From Thermoplasmata archaeon (GTDB taxonomy: Archaea; Thermoplasmatota; Thermoplasmata; Lutacidiplasmatales; UBA184): a stretch of DNA of 14,269 nucleotides. The notes beneath the pieces are model-generated. The model did no database searches. It saw nothing but the letters and a program-made list of their open reading frames with translations, and was not told where the DNA came from. Made by a program: the position numbers and the translations under genes. Positions 7,376-13,646 of the stretch are shown piece after piece (position 1 is the first letter of the stretch; the number at the start of each line of letters is the position of its first letter). Location of the stretch: contig JASHWL010000089.1 in NCBI GenBank assembly GCA_030044105.1, positions 1-14,269 of the forward strand. Direction: 5' to 3'.

Positions 7376-8060
7376 GGCCGCGCAGCCGCTCGAACGGGAT
7401 CGACTCGACCGGGATGCCGCGCCGGTTCAGCGCGGACCCGAGGCCCGAGCGATGCGCGTCGCCGACGACGACGGCGAGACGACCGTAGCCCCGGCCCCGA
7501 AGCTGCCGGAGCCGCTCGGCCATGTGCTCGTTCCGCTCGTCGAGGAGGACGTGCGCGAGGGTCGGGCTCGCCCGGCGCAGCTCCTCGGTGTATGCCTCGG
7601 GCTGGTCGACGTACCGGTCCATCTCGCGCTCGACCACGCGGGCCGGCACGAACAGCCCGACGAACGCCCCGACGAGCAGCTGGACCCGCTCCTTGAACGG
7701 CATCGCGCGCACGAGCTCGAGCAGCGTGGCCCGGATCGGGTCGTCGATCAGGAAGAGGGGGAGGCCGCGCTCGCGGGCGACCTTCGCCGCGACGAGCATC
7801 TCGCCGCCCGGCGGGCCCCCGCCGATCTGGCTCCCGAGGCGCCGCTGCACCTGGGACCAGAGGCGGGCGAAGAGCGGACCCCCGCCCCGGCGGCCGGTCG
7901 TGCCGTCGGTGAGGAGCGCCTGCGCCCGCTCCGGGTCGAGCTCGACCGCGATCCCGTCCAGCGTCCGCTCGCCGAGGACGGCCCGGAGGGGCGCCTCCAG
8001 GTCGACCACGTGGGCCACCCCCACGAGGAGGACCGGCCCCTCGGTCGTGGACGCGTACAC
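7347..8060 (-). CDS. TraB/PrgY (GumN-like) family protein without a C-terminal membrane domain
   Basis: The family includes enterococcal PrgY/TraB, which block pheromone signalling, and many archaeal homologues of unknown role; a metalloprotease-type activity has been proposed for the wider superfamily. Family landmarks are GVAHV (14-18), ELDPERAQ (40-47), GGEMLVAA with LIDDPI (about 85-109), DERNEHM (174-180) and VGDAHRSG (199-206). The frame is open up to 8198, but that region overlaps the divergent gene at 8136. The GTG at 8060, just before the first conserved strand, is therefore preferred, giving 237 residues. Many archaeal relatives carry a further membrane domain of 100 residues or more, which is missing here. 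The biochemical function is unknown. Confidence 0.8.
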   Translation of the reverse strand: MYASTTEGPVLLVGVAHVVDLEAPLRAVLGERTLDGIAVELDPERAQALLTDGTTGRRGGGPLFARLWSQVQRRLGSQIGGGPPGGEMLVAAKVARERGLPLFLIDDPIRATLLELVRAMPFKERVQLLVGAFVGLFVPARVVEREMDRYVDQPEAYTEELRRASPTLAHVLLDERNEHMAERLRQLRGRGYGRLAVVVGDAHRSGLGSALNRRGIPVESIPFERLRGPTAPSSRPA

Positions 8061-8090
8061 ACGGTAACGACCGGCGCGCCCCGTATCTCG

Positions 8091-8105
8091 CTTGCTCCAA
8101 GCAAG
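8091..8105. promoter_or_regulatory. Perfect dyad, possible operator
   Basis: CTTGCT-CCA-AGCAAG is a perfect 6-base inverted repeat with a 3-base spacer. It sits immediately before the TATA-like box of the plus-strand gene at 8136 and near the expected transcription start of the minus-strand TraB gene. The position suits a repressor or activator site controlling one or both genes. No regulator is identified. Confidence 0.4.
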
Positions 8106-8106
8106 G

Positions 8107-8115
8107 CCAAATAGG
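8107..8115 (+). promoter_or_regulatory. TATA-like box of the small unknown gene
   Basis: CCAAATAGG is an AT-rich patch centred about 25 bases before the ATG at 8136, compatible with a leaderless transcript. Its complement may serve the TraB-family gene, giving a leader of about 25 bases. Confidence 0.5.
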
Positions 8116-8135
8116 GCAGGCCGGTCGGCCGCCGC

Positions 8136-8438
8136 ATGGCGTGGACGCTGTTCACGGTCCCGAACTCGAAGCGGGCCGAGCTGGACGCCGTCCTCCACGA
8201 CGACCAGCTCTCGCGCCAGAGCCAGAAGGTCCGGGACGCGAAGGCGCTCGGGGGTCCGGCGGACAGCGTGTACGTCCTGCTCGAGGGCGCTCCGGACGCC
8301 GTGCGGCGGGCGGAGGAACTGCTCGGGCCGGTCGGGACGCGCCTCCCCGCGGCCGACGCCGAGGCGCTCTATCGGAAGTTCAAGGACGAGGAAGAGTCCG
8401 CCTCGGCCGGCATGGGCCTGTTCTTCACCGAGGGCTGA
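8136..8438 (+). CDS. Small protein of unknown function (100 residues)
   Basis: I do not recognise this family. The 100-residue product is soluble, has no cysteine, no signal peptide and no membrane segment, and starts MAWTLFTVPNSKRAEL. The middle part alternates predicted strand and helix (DSVYVLLEGAPDAVRRAEELL), which would suit a small ferredoxin-like alpha/beta fold; the end is acidic then hydrophobic (KFKDEEES, GLFFTEG). It is judged a real gene because a TATA-like box sits about 25 bases before the ATG, the frame fills the gap between two well-supported genes, and its stop lies six bases from that of the convergent GPN GTPase gene. Confidence 0.72.
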   Translation: MAWTLFTVPNSKRAELDAVLHDDQLSRQSQKVRDAKALGGPADSVYVLLEGAPDAVRRAEELLGPVGTRLPAADAEALYRKFKDEEESASAGMGLFFTEG

Positions 8439-8444
8439 GCGGCG

Positions 8445-9236
8445 CTATTCGGATGCCGGCGCGTGCGAGGGCTCCAAGTCCTCGCCGCCCCCGAACGCCC
8501 GTTGCACGGACTGGTAGAACGCTTCGAGGCCGGTCCCCTCCTTCGCGCTCGTCGGCACGACGCCGCCGAGCGGGCCGAGCATCTCGATCGCCCGGAAGAT
8601 CTCGGTGGAGAGCTGGACGTCCGGGGTCGGCGCGTCGCGCGTGACCGCCTCGTAGAGCGGCCCCGGGTCCTGGCTCCAGCCCTCGATCTCGCGCATCTGC
8701 TCGGGCGAGAGGACGTCCGCCTTGGCGAGGACGTTGAGCATCGGGAGGCGGAAGCGGAACTCGACGGTCGCGCTGAGCATCAGGAGGGCGACGAACCCCG
8801 ACGGCGTGCGGGCGAGCGCGGGGTCGAACAGGAACGCGATCAGGGAGCGGTCGCCGCTGAGCGCGTCGACGATCGCGCGCGAGGCCTCGCGGAAGGCGAA
8901 CAGCTCGATCTGGCCCGGCGTGTCGACGAGGACGTAGTCGCCCTTCAGCTCGTCCACGGCCTGCTTCACGTCGAAGATCTTGAGCGCGATCATGTCGGCC
9001 GCCGCGACCTGCGCGCCATTCGGGCCGAGCCCGTACTCGTCCTGCAGGTCGGAGAGCCGCACCCACTCGCGGATGTCGACCGCGGGATCGAGGGCGGTCG
9101 CGTCGCTCCCGGGGTCCAGGTTCACGATCGTGGCCTCGTAGCCGGCGTTCTGCATCCAGTCGGCGAACGCCCGGACGAACGAGGTCTTGCCGGCGCCCGC
9201 GGTGCCGGTGAAGTAGAGGGTCGCGGGCTCGTCCAT
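8445..9236 (-). CDS. GPN-loop GTPase (XAB1/PAB0955-like)
   Basis: This is a dimeric GTPase of the archaeal/eukaryotic GPN family; the eukaryotic members help assemble and import RNA polymerase II, while the archaeal role is unsettled. In 263 residues the motifs are the P-loop GTAGAGKT (11-18), the diagnostic Gly-Pro-Asn at 71-73 inside GLGPNGAQ, the G3 motif DTPGQIE (105-111), and AKAD (171-174) in the place of the G4 NKxD. The ATG at 9236 is used. An alternative GTG two codons upstream (9242) overlaps the SRP19 stop as GTGA and would also be credible. It is the last gene of an apparent S8e, SRP19, GPN run. Confidence 0.92.
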   Translation of the reverse strand: MDEPATLYFTGTAGAGKTSFVRAFADWMQNAGYEATIVNLDPGSDATALDPAVDIREWVRLSDLQDEYGLGPNGAQVAAADMIALKIFDVKQAVDELKGDYVLVDTPGQIELFAFREASRAIVDALSGDRSLIAFLFDPALARTPSGFVALLMLSATVEFRFRLPMLNVLAKADVLSPEQMREIEGWSQDPGPLYEAVTRDAPTPDVQLSTEIFRAIEMLGPLGGVVPTSAKEGTGLEAFYQSVQRAFGGGEDLEPSHAPASE

Positions 9237-9238
9237 GG

Positions 9239-9553
9239 TCACTTCTTCGCCGGCGCCGCCTTCGGCGGCGCGGGGCGGGAGCGGCGCAGCTCGGCCGCGA
9301 CCGCCCGCAGGAACGTGGTCTTCGTCGTCCCGGTCTTCTTCGTGACCTTCACCCGGCCCTCGAAGGCGTAGACGCGACGCGGATAGTGCTTCTCCGGCTC
9401 GGCCTCGGCCCGGAACCCGAGCCGCTTCGCGGCCGCCACGATCTCCTCGAGCGTCGCGTCGAGGACGGCGTCGCCGGCGGGGAGCCGCCGCCCGTCGCTC
9501 CGCGAGAGCCCGCGGGCCAGATAGGCGGGATACACGTAGAAGTGGTCGGGCAT
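9239..9553 (-). CDS. srp19: Signal recognition particle 19 kDa protein (SRP19)
   Basis: SRP19 binds 7S RNA and promotes assembly of SRP54 onto it for co-translational targeting of membrane and secreted proteins. The 104-residue protein has the family signature FYVYPAYL followed by RSDGRRLP near the N-terminus and EKHYPRRVYAFEGRVKV in the middle, then a short basic Pro/Ala/Lys tail. The ATG at 9553 lies 18 bases after the stop of S8e. No clear ribosome binding site is seen. The stop overlaps the possible GTG start of the GPN GTPase, which implies coupled translation. Confidence 0.92.
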   Translation of the reverse strand: MPDHFYVYPAYLARGLSRSDGRRLPAGDAVLDATLEEIVAAAKRLGFRAEAEPEKHYPRRVYAFEGRVKVTKKTGTTKTTFLRAVAAELRRSRPAPPKAAPAKK

Positions 9554-9571
9554 CGGCCGCCCCGGGCCCGC

Positions 9572-9970
9572 CTACGCAGCCGCCGCCGGGGCCTCGACGC
9601 GCACGCCGTTCAGGACGCCGTCCTGGCCGGGCCGCGAGCGGACCCGGACCAACCCGACCTCGGTCTCGAGGATGGCGCCCTTCGTGATGATGTTGCGCTG
9701 GACGTAGTTCGGGTTCGACGGGTTCTCCCGCACCGTGATCACACGCGCCGTCTGCGTCTTCTTCGTCGCCGGGTCGTACACGTTGATCGTCTGCGTGGTG
9801 AGGATGCGGAGCTTGCGGTTCGCGCCGCGCACCCGGTAGGTCTTGACGGTCCCGGTCCCGATCGTCGCGTGCTGGAGCTCGCGCCCGATCTCGAAGCGGC
9901 GCTTCTTGCGGATCGGGCGAAGGCGTCCGCCCGTGCGCTTGCGCCGCGAGCGACCCTGCCAGATCCCCAT
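9572..9970 (-). CDS. rps8e: 30S ribosomal protein S8e
   Basis: This archaeal/eukaryotic-specific small-subunit protein has 132 residues. It starts MGIWQGRSRRKRTGGRLRP, the typical S8e N-terminus, and contains KKRRFEIGRE and NPSNPNYVQRNIITKGAI, both characteristic. The frame remains open upstream to 10156, but that part is antisense-like and overlaps the end of the glucose dehydrogenase gene in another frame; the ATG at 9970 matches the family start. A good TATA box lies upstream, so transcription of the S8e-SRP19-GPN group begins here, with possible extra read-through from the sugar genes. Confidence 0.95.
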   Translation of the reverse strand: MGIWQGRSRRKRTGGRLRPIRKKRRFEIGRELQHATIGTGTVKTYRVRGANRKLRILTTQTINVYDPATKKTQTARVITVRENPSNPNYVQRNIITKGAILETEVGLVRVRSRPGQDGVLNGVRVEAPAAAA

Positions 9971-10000
9971 GGTGCCGAGAGGCCGTGCGAGCGGGGTACC

Positions 10001-10009
10001 GTATAAATG
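10001..10009 (-). promoter_or_regulatory. TATA box of the S8e-SRP19-GPN operon
   Basis: The minus strand reads CATTTATAC, centred about 35 bases before the S8e ATG, predicting a leader of roughly nine bases. It sits directly after the glucose dehydrogenase stop, separating the two transcription units. Confidence 0.65.
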
Positions 10010-10011
10010 GT

Positions 10012-11127
10012 TTATCGCGCGCCCTCCGCCGAGGACCCGTCCGGCCCGACCGTGAGGACGTTCTTGATCGTGCCGGCCGGCCGTTCGACGAGCAGCTCCG
10101 CCCATCGCTCCATCGGCCTCCGGGACGAGATCAGGCGCGCGGTCAGCCCCGGCCATCGCTCCTCGAACGCGCGCAGGTCGCGCACGCCGGCCTCGAAGTA
10201 GGTGCGGTTCGCGTTCACGGAGCCGACCACGGCCTGGTTGTGGAGCACGAGGCCTCGGAACAGCGCGCCGCCCGGAACGGTCGTTGGCGGGGCGTCCGCG
10301 TCGGGGATCCCCGTCAGGACCAGGACCCCGTTGGGTCCGAGGACGTCCACGAGGTCGAAGTCGAGCGGGACGGAGCCCGTCGCCTCGATCACGAGGTCGA
10401 CGCGGGCTCCCCCCAGGGCGCCCACCCCGTCGCGCACGTTCGCGTGGCGGGCCCCGATCACCCCGAGGAGTTCGCCCGACACGTCCGCGTCATGCCGGTC
10501 GATCGCGACCACGTCGAATCCCCGGATGCGGAGCACGAGCGCCGCCAGCATCCCGACCGCCCCCGTGCCGGCGACCAGGGCCGACGGCGCCCCGGTGCGG
10601 GGAAAGCCCGGGGTCGGCTCCTTCCGGTCGAGGACCGCGAGGCCCATCCGAACGGCCTTCTCCACGATGCTCAGCGGTTCGAGGAGCACGGCGACGGACC
10701 GGAGGGCTGGAACGACGGGGACGAGGTACTCGGGCGCCTCCACGTATTCGTCGGCGAGGTACCCGTCGGCGCGGCGGATCCCGCGCTCGGAGTACTCGCC
10801 GGTCTCGCAGAAGTCCGAGCGGTTCGCGAGACAGAACCGGCAGCGCCCGCAGCCGCGGCGTACCGTGGCGACCACGAGGTCGCCGACCGCGAGGCCGCTC
10901 GTCCCCGGTCCGACCTCGGCGACCTGGCCCAGGTTCTCGTGCCCGAGGATGAGAGCGGGCGACCCGGCGGGCGGCTCGCCGTACTCTCCGGCGACGATGT
11001 CCCGATCCGTGCCGCACACGCCGACCTCGAGGACCCGCACGCGCACGCGGCCCGGGGCGAGCCCCGGATTCGGTGCGTCGACGAGCTCGGCCCCGGCCGT
11101 GGGCGGCCGCGCGACCACGGCCCGCAC
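10012..11127 (-). CDS. gdh: Glucose 1-dehydrogenase (zinc-dependent, archaeal type)
   Basis: This medium-chain zinc dehydrogenase oxidises glucose (often also galactose) to the lactone, the first step of the archaeal Entner-Doudoroff routes. Of 371 residues, Cys38, His63-Glu64 (GHEN) and Glu150 (EPLS) fit the catalytic zinc site of this subfamily, and Cys93, Cys96, Cys99 and Cys107 form the structural zinc lobe. GTGAVG (187-192) is the nucleotide-binding loop, followed by IDRHD at 209-213; the cofactor (NAD or NADP) cannot be decided with confidence. GSVNANRTYFEAG near the C-terminus is typical of archaeal glucose dehydrogenases. It starts with GTG six bases after the KDG aldolase stop, so the two form an operon. 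Confidence 0.87.
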   Translation of the reverse strand: MRAVVARPPTAGAELVDAPNPGLAPGRVRVRVLEVGVCGTDRDIVAGEYGEPPAGSPALILGHENLGQVAEVGPGTSGLAVGDLVVATVRRGCGRCRFCLANRSDFCETGEYSERGIRRADGYLADEYVEAPEYLVPVVPALRSVAVLLEPLSIVEKAVRMGLAVLDRKEPTPGFPRTGAPSALVAGTGAVGMLAALVLRIRGFDVVAIDRHDADVSGELLGVIGARHANVRDGVGALGGARVDLVIEATGSVPLDFDLVDVLGPNGVLVLTGIPDADAPPTTVPGGALFRGLVLHNQAVVGSVNANRTYFEAGVRDLRAFEERWPGLTARLISSRRPMERWAELLVERPAGTIKNVLTVGPDGSSAEGAR

Positions 11128-11133
11128 GGAAGC

Positions 11134-12033
11134 TCAGTCCCCCAGGAACGGGCGAAGCCGGTCCCGGACCGCCTCCAAACGCGCGCGCACCGCCGCCTCC
11201 TCGTCCGGCGAGAGCACGTCGTACGGCGCGCGATAGCCGACGTCCGCGCCGCGGAGCTCGGCCGCGAGGAACTTCACGGTGGCCGGGAACGGACCGGCCC
11301 GGCTCACCTCGACCAGCTCGTGGACGAGCGCCTGGCACTCCTCCGCGCGCGCCGCGTCGCCCGCGCGCGCGGAGCCGACCAGGGCCCCGCAGAGCTTCGG
11401 CGCGAGGTTCGCCATCCCCATCACGGCCCCCGAGGCCCCCGCGGCGATGGAGGCCGCGACGAGCTCGTCGTCCCCGGGAAACACGCGGAACCCCTCGGGC
11501 GCGTCGCGAAGGAAGGACGCCACGCTCGCGAACGAGCCGGACGTGTCCTTCGTGCCCGCGATCACCCGGTCCTGGAACAGCCGATGGAGCAGCGCCGGCG
11601 CGAGCGGGTAGCCGACCAGGCCGGGGATGTTGTAGGCGAAGAGCGGGATGCCGATGGCCGCCCGGATCGCGCGGTAATAGCGGTCGATCGCCGCCGCCGT
11701 CGGATGCAGGTAGTACGGAGGGACGGCGAAGACCGCCGCCGCCCCGGACGCCTCCGCCTCCTCCGCGTAGCGGACCGCCTCCCGCGTCGACGGCGCGCCG
11801 CAGCCGACCCAGGCGTCCGCCCGGCCCGGGATGGAGTCGATGGTCGCCTCGAGCAGCGCGGAGCGCTCCGCGTCCGTCACGCAGGGAAACTCGCCCAGCG
11901 AGCCCAGGAGGAAGACGTGGTCGACCTGCGCATCGGCGAGGTCGCGGACGAATCGGGCGTTGCGGCCGGGATCGAGGTCGCCGTCGGCGTCGAACAGCGT
12001 CGGCACGGGAACGATCAGGCCCTCGAGCCCCAT
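11134..12033 (-). CDS. kdgA: 2-keto-3-deoxygluconate aldolase (DapA superfamily)
   Basis: This class I aldolase is expected to cleave 2-keto-3-deoxygluconate to pyruvate and glyceraldehyde. The 299-residue barrel has GSLGE (44-48) for substrate carboxylate binding, Tyr134 in AYNIP and the Schiff-base Lys162 in GTKDTSG. The YNIP, KDTSG and GYRAP segments recall Thermoplasma KDG aldolases from memory. The Arg of bacterial dihydrodipicolinate synthases in the YNxPxRTG context is absent, which argues against lysine synthesis. Adjacent glucose dehydrogenase supports the assignment. The ATG at 12033 follows a TATA-like box by 26 bases. A different 2-oxoacid aldolase activity remains possible. Confidence 0.82.
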   Translation of the reverse strand: MGLEGLIVPVPTLFDADGDLDPGRNARFVRDLADAQVDHVFLLGSLGEFPCVTDAERSALLEATIDSIPGRADAWVGCGAPSTREAVRYAEEAEASGAAAVFAVPPYYLHPTAAAIDRYYRAIRAAIGIPLFAYNIPGLVGYPLAPALLHRLFQDRVIAGTKDTSGSFASVASFLRDAPEGFRVFPGDDELVAASIAAGASGAVMGMANLAPKLCGALVGSARAGDAARAEECQALVHELVEVSRAGPFPATVKFLAAELRGADVGYRAPYDVLSPDEEAAVRARLEAVRDRLRPFLGD

Positions 12034-12054
12034 GGCCGGGCGAACCGACGGCGT

Positions 12055-12062
12055 GCTTAACC
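12055..12062 (-). promoter_or_regulatory. TATA-like box of the kdgA-gdh operon
   Basis: GGTTAAGC on the minus strand is centred 25-26 bases before the kdgA ATG at 12033, predicting a leaderless message. Confidence 0.55.
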
Positions 12063-12063
12063 G

Positions 12064-12758
12064 ATGACGGGGCTCGGGGGACCGAGGAGCGTACGGCGCC
12101 GCGGCGGGTCGTCGGCATCGACGAGGCCGGCCGAGGCAGCGTGCTCGGACCGCTCGTGGTCGGAGCGTTCTGCTGCGAGGAGCGCCGCCTCGCCGCGCTC
12201 GTCGCGAGCGGCGTGCGCGACTCGAAGCAGCTGACCGCGGCCCGGCGCACCGAGATCCGGGCGGAGCTCGAGGACCTCGGGGAGTGCCGGTCGGTGCCGC
12301 TCGCGCCCCGGACCGTGGACGCGTATGTCGCGCGGGGCGGGCTCAACGAGCTCGAGCTCGAGACGTTCGTCGCGCTGGTCCACGACCTCCAGCCCGATGT
12401 GGCCTACGTCGATGCGTGCGACCCGGACGCCGTTCGGTTCGGCCGGCGGCTGGCGTCGAAGGTCGGCGCGGCGGTCGCGGTCGTGAGCGCCCACCACGCG
12501 GACGAGGACGTGCCCGTGGTGAGCGCGGCCTCCGTGGTCGCGAAGGTGGCGCGCGACGCGGCGATCGACCGGCTCCAGGCCGAGGTCGCCGAGGAGATCG
12601 GGAGCGGGTATCCGTCGGACCCCGTCACGCAGGCCTGCGTCGTCCGGCACGCCCAGGACGGCGGCGCGATCCCGCCGTGGATGCGCCGCTCCTGGGAGAC
12701 GGTCCAAAGGGTTAAGCGCGCACGTCCGGCTGTGACGCTCGACCGGTTCGCCCGATGA
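12064..12758 (+). CDS. rnhB: Ribonuclease HII, start region out of frame
   Basis: RNase HII removes RNA primers and single ribonucleotides from DNA. The conserved protein runs in one frame from VVGIDEAGRG (from 12108) through YVDACD (about 12405), SAASVVAKVARD, GYPSDPVT and PPWMRRSWETV to the stop at 12758; the acidic catalytic residues are present. The problem is the start: no ATG, GTG, TTG or CTG exists in any frame between 12067 and 12140, and none in this frame for over 100 codons upstream. The ATG at 12064 is one frame off; one extra base, for example in the G runs at 12069-12072 or 12076-12080, would join it to the gene. The GTG at 12141 would delete the first catalytic Asp. Start coordinate is therefore inferred. 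The end overlaps the SCP2 gene as ATGA. Confidence 0.8.
12710..12717 (+). promoter_or_regulatory. Possible internal promoter before the SCP2 gene
   Basis: GGTTAAGC, identical to the kdgA box, lies inside the end of RNase HII and 43 bases before the SCP2 ATG. It may be a secondary promoter or simply part of the coding sequence. Confidence 0.25.
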
Positions 12759-13090
12759 CGATCGAGGAGACGCTCGCGGGGCTCGTCGACCGGTTCAACC
12801 GGAAGGTCGAGCGGAGCCCGGCGATCGCGGAGGAGCTGCAGGGGCAGGCGCGGACGATCCGGATCCGGCTCACCGACCTCGGGAGCTACGCGGTCGACCT
12901 CAAGAACGGCCGCCTCGGCAACCTTCGGACCGACGCGGCCGGGCGCGCGGACGTCACGATCACCACCGACTCCGCGACGTTCCAGGGACTCATCGCGAAG
13001 GAGATCGGTCCGATGAAGGCCCTCGTCCTGCGGAAGCTCGCGATCGACGGCTCGCTCGAGGACAAGCTCCTCATCCGCCGGCTGCTCTGA
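12755..13090 (+). CDS. SCP2 sterol-carrier domain protein
   Basis: This 111-residue single-domain protein belongs to the SCP2 sterol-transfer superfamily, which binds lipids or acyl chains in a hydrophobic tunnel; the archaeal ligand is unknown. ADVTITTDSATFQGLI followed by LAIDGSLEDKLLIRRL is the characteristic second half, and the full length equals the usual SCP2 domain. Its ATG overlaps the RNase HII stop as ATGA, so translation is likely coupled. The stop is 13 bases from that of the convergent arginine decarboxylase gene. There is no obvious functional link with RNase HII. Confidence 0.82.
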   Translation: MTIEETLAGLVDRFNRKVERSPAIAEELQGQARTIRIRLTDLGSYAVDLKNGRLGNLRTDAAGRADVTITTDSATFQGLIAKEIGPMKALVLRKLAIDGSLEDKLLIRRLL

Positions 13091-13103
13091 GCCGGCCCGC
13101 CGC

Positions 13104-13604
13104 CTACGGCAGGAACACGCAGGCCGCGATGCAGACGCCGTAGTGGTCCATCGGGATCGAGAGCTCCTCGGTCCGGTAGTGGACCCGGCGCAGCTCGACA
13201 CCGCGGAAGTGCGCGATCTCCTGCATCCGCCAGCGCAGGAACTCCTTCAGCGACTTCTGCGTGCCGTGGAGATGGCCCTCGGCGACGTAGCCGCCCTGCC
13301 CGTCGGTCCGGAACCCGTACGCGATCCCGGCGCTGATGACCTCGCCCTCGCCGCCGGAGTAGCGGGCGAGCACCGCGTGCGTGATCGCCCCGCGGGCGAT
13401 CGGGACGCGGTCGACCTGGCGGATCCCGATCGGGAGGACCGAGGAGACGCCGACCAGGTTCTGCTCGCCGATCCCGGCCTGGAGCAGCGCGAGATCGAAG
13501 GCGTTCAGCTCGCTGGTCTTGTTGATCCCCTTGCCGCTCGTCACGAAGAAGCGGGTCGGCACGGGGACGAGGGTCTGCGCCGCGGCACGCGCGGAGGTCG
13601 GCAC
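13104..13604 (-). CDS. pdaD: Pyruvoyl-dependent arginine decarboxylase
   Basis: The enzyme decarboxylates arginine to agmatine, the archaeal entry to polyamines and to agmatidine modification of tRNA-Ile. It is made as a proenzyme that cleaves itself between two serines, turning the second into a pyruvoyl group. Here Ser54-Ser55 in GVSSVLP is the cleavage site, giving chains of about 54 and 112 residues. FFVTSGKG, NAFDLALLQAGIGEQNLV and AEGHLHGT are further family segments, and the total of 166 residues is close to the family norm. Translation starts at a GTG placed about 26 bases after a TTAA promoter element, again consistent with a leaderless mRNA. Confidence 0.92.
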   Translation of the reverse strand: MPTSARAAAQTLVPVPTRFFVTSGKGINKTSELNAFDLALLQAGIGEQNLVGVSSVLPIGIRQVDRVPIARGAITHAVLARYSGGEGEVISAGIAYGFRTDGQGGYVAEGHLHGTQKSLKEFLRWRMQEIAHFRGVELRRVHYRTEELSIPMDHYGVCIAACVFLP

Positions 13605-13626
13605 GGGCCGGCGGAGGCCGCTCGGG

Positions 13627-13639
13627 CCTTAACGGTTGG
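13627..13639 (-). promoter_or_regulatory. Core promoter of the arginine decarboxylase gene
   Basis: The minus strand reads CCAACCGTTAAGG with GTTAAG centred 26-27 bases before the GTG at 13604. The ten-base core CCAACCGTTA is shared with the moaD promoter. Confidence 0.55.
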
Positions 13640-13646
13640 GGCGGAC

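Noticed and set aside
9985..12060. 691-codon plus-strand open frame opposite gdh and kdgA
   Set aside because: Antisense to two genes with full catalytic motifs; composition is typical of a shadow frame.
12141..12758. RNase HII beginning at the GTG at 12141
   Set aside because: This is the first in-frame NTG, but it would remove the DEAGRG motif with the first catalytic acidic residues, so it is unlikely to be the natural start.
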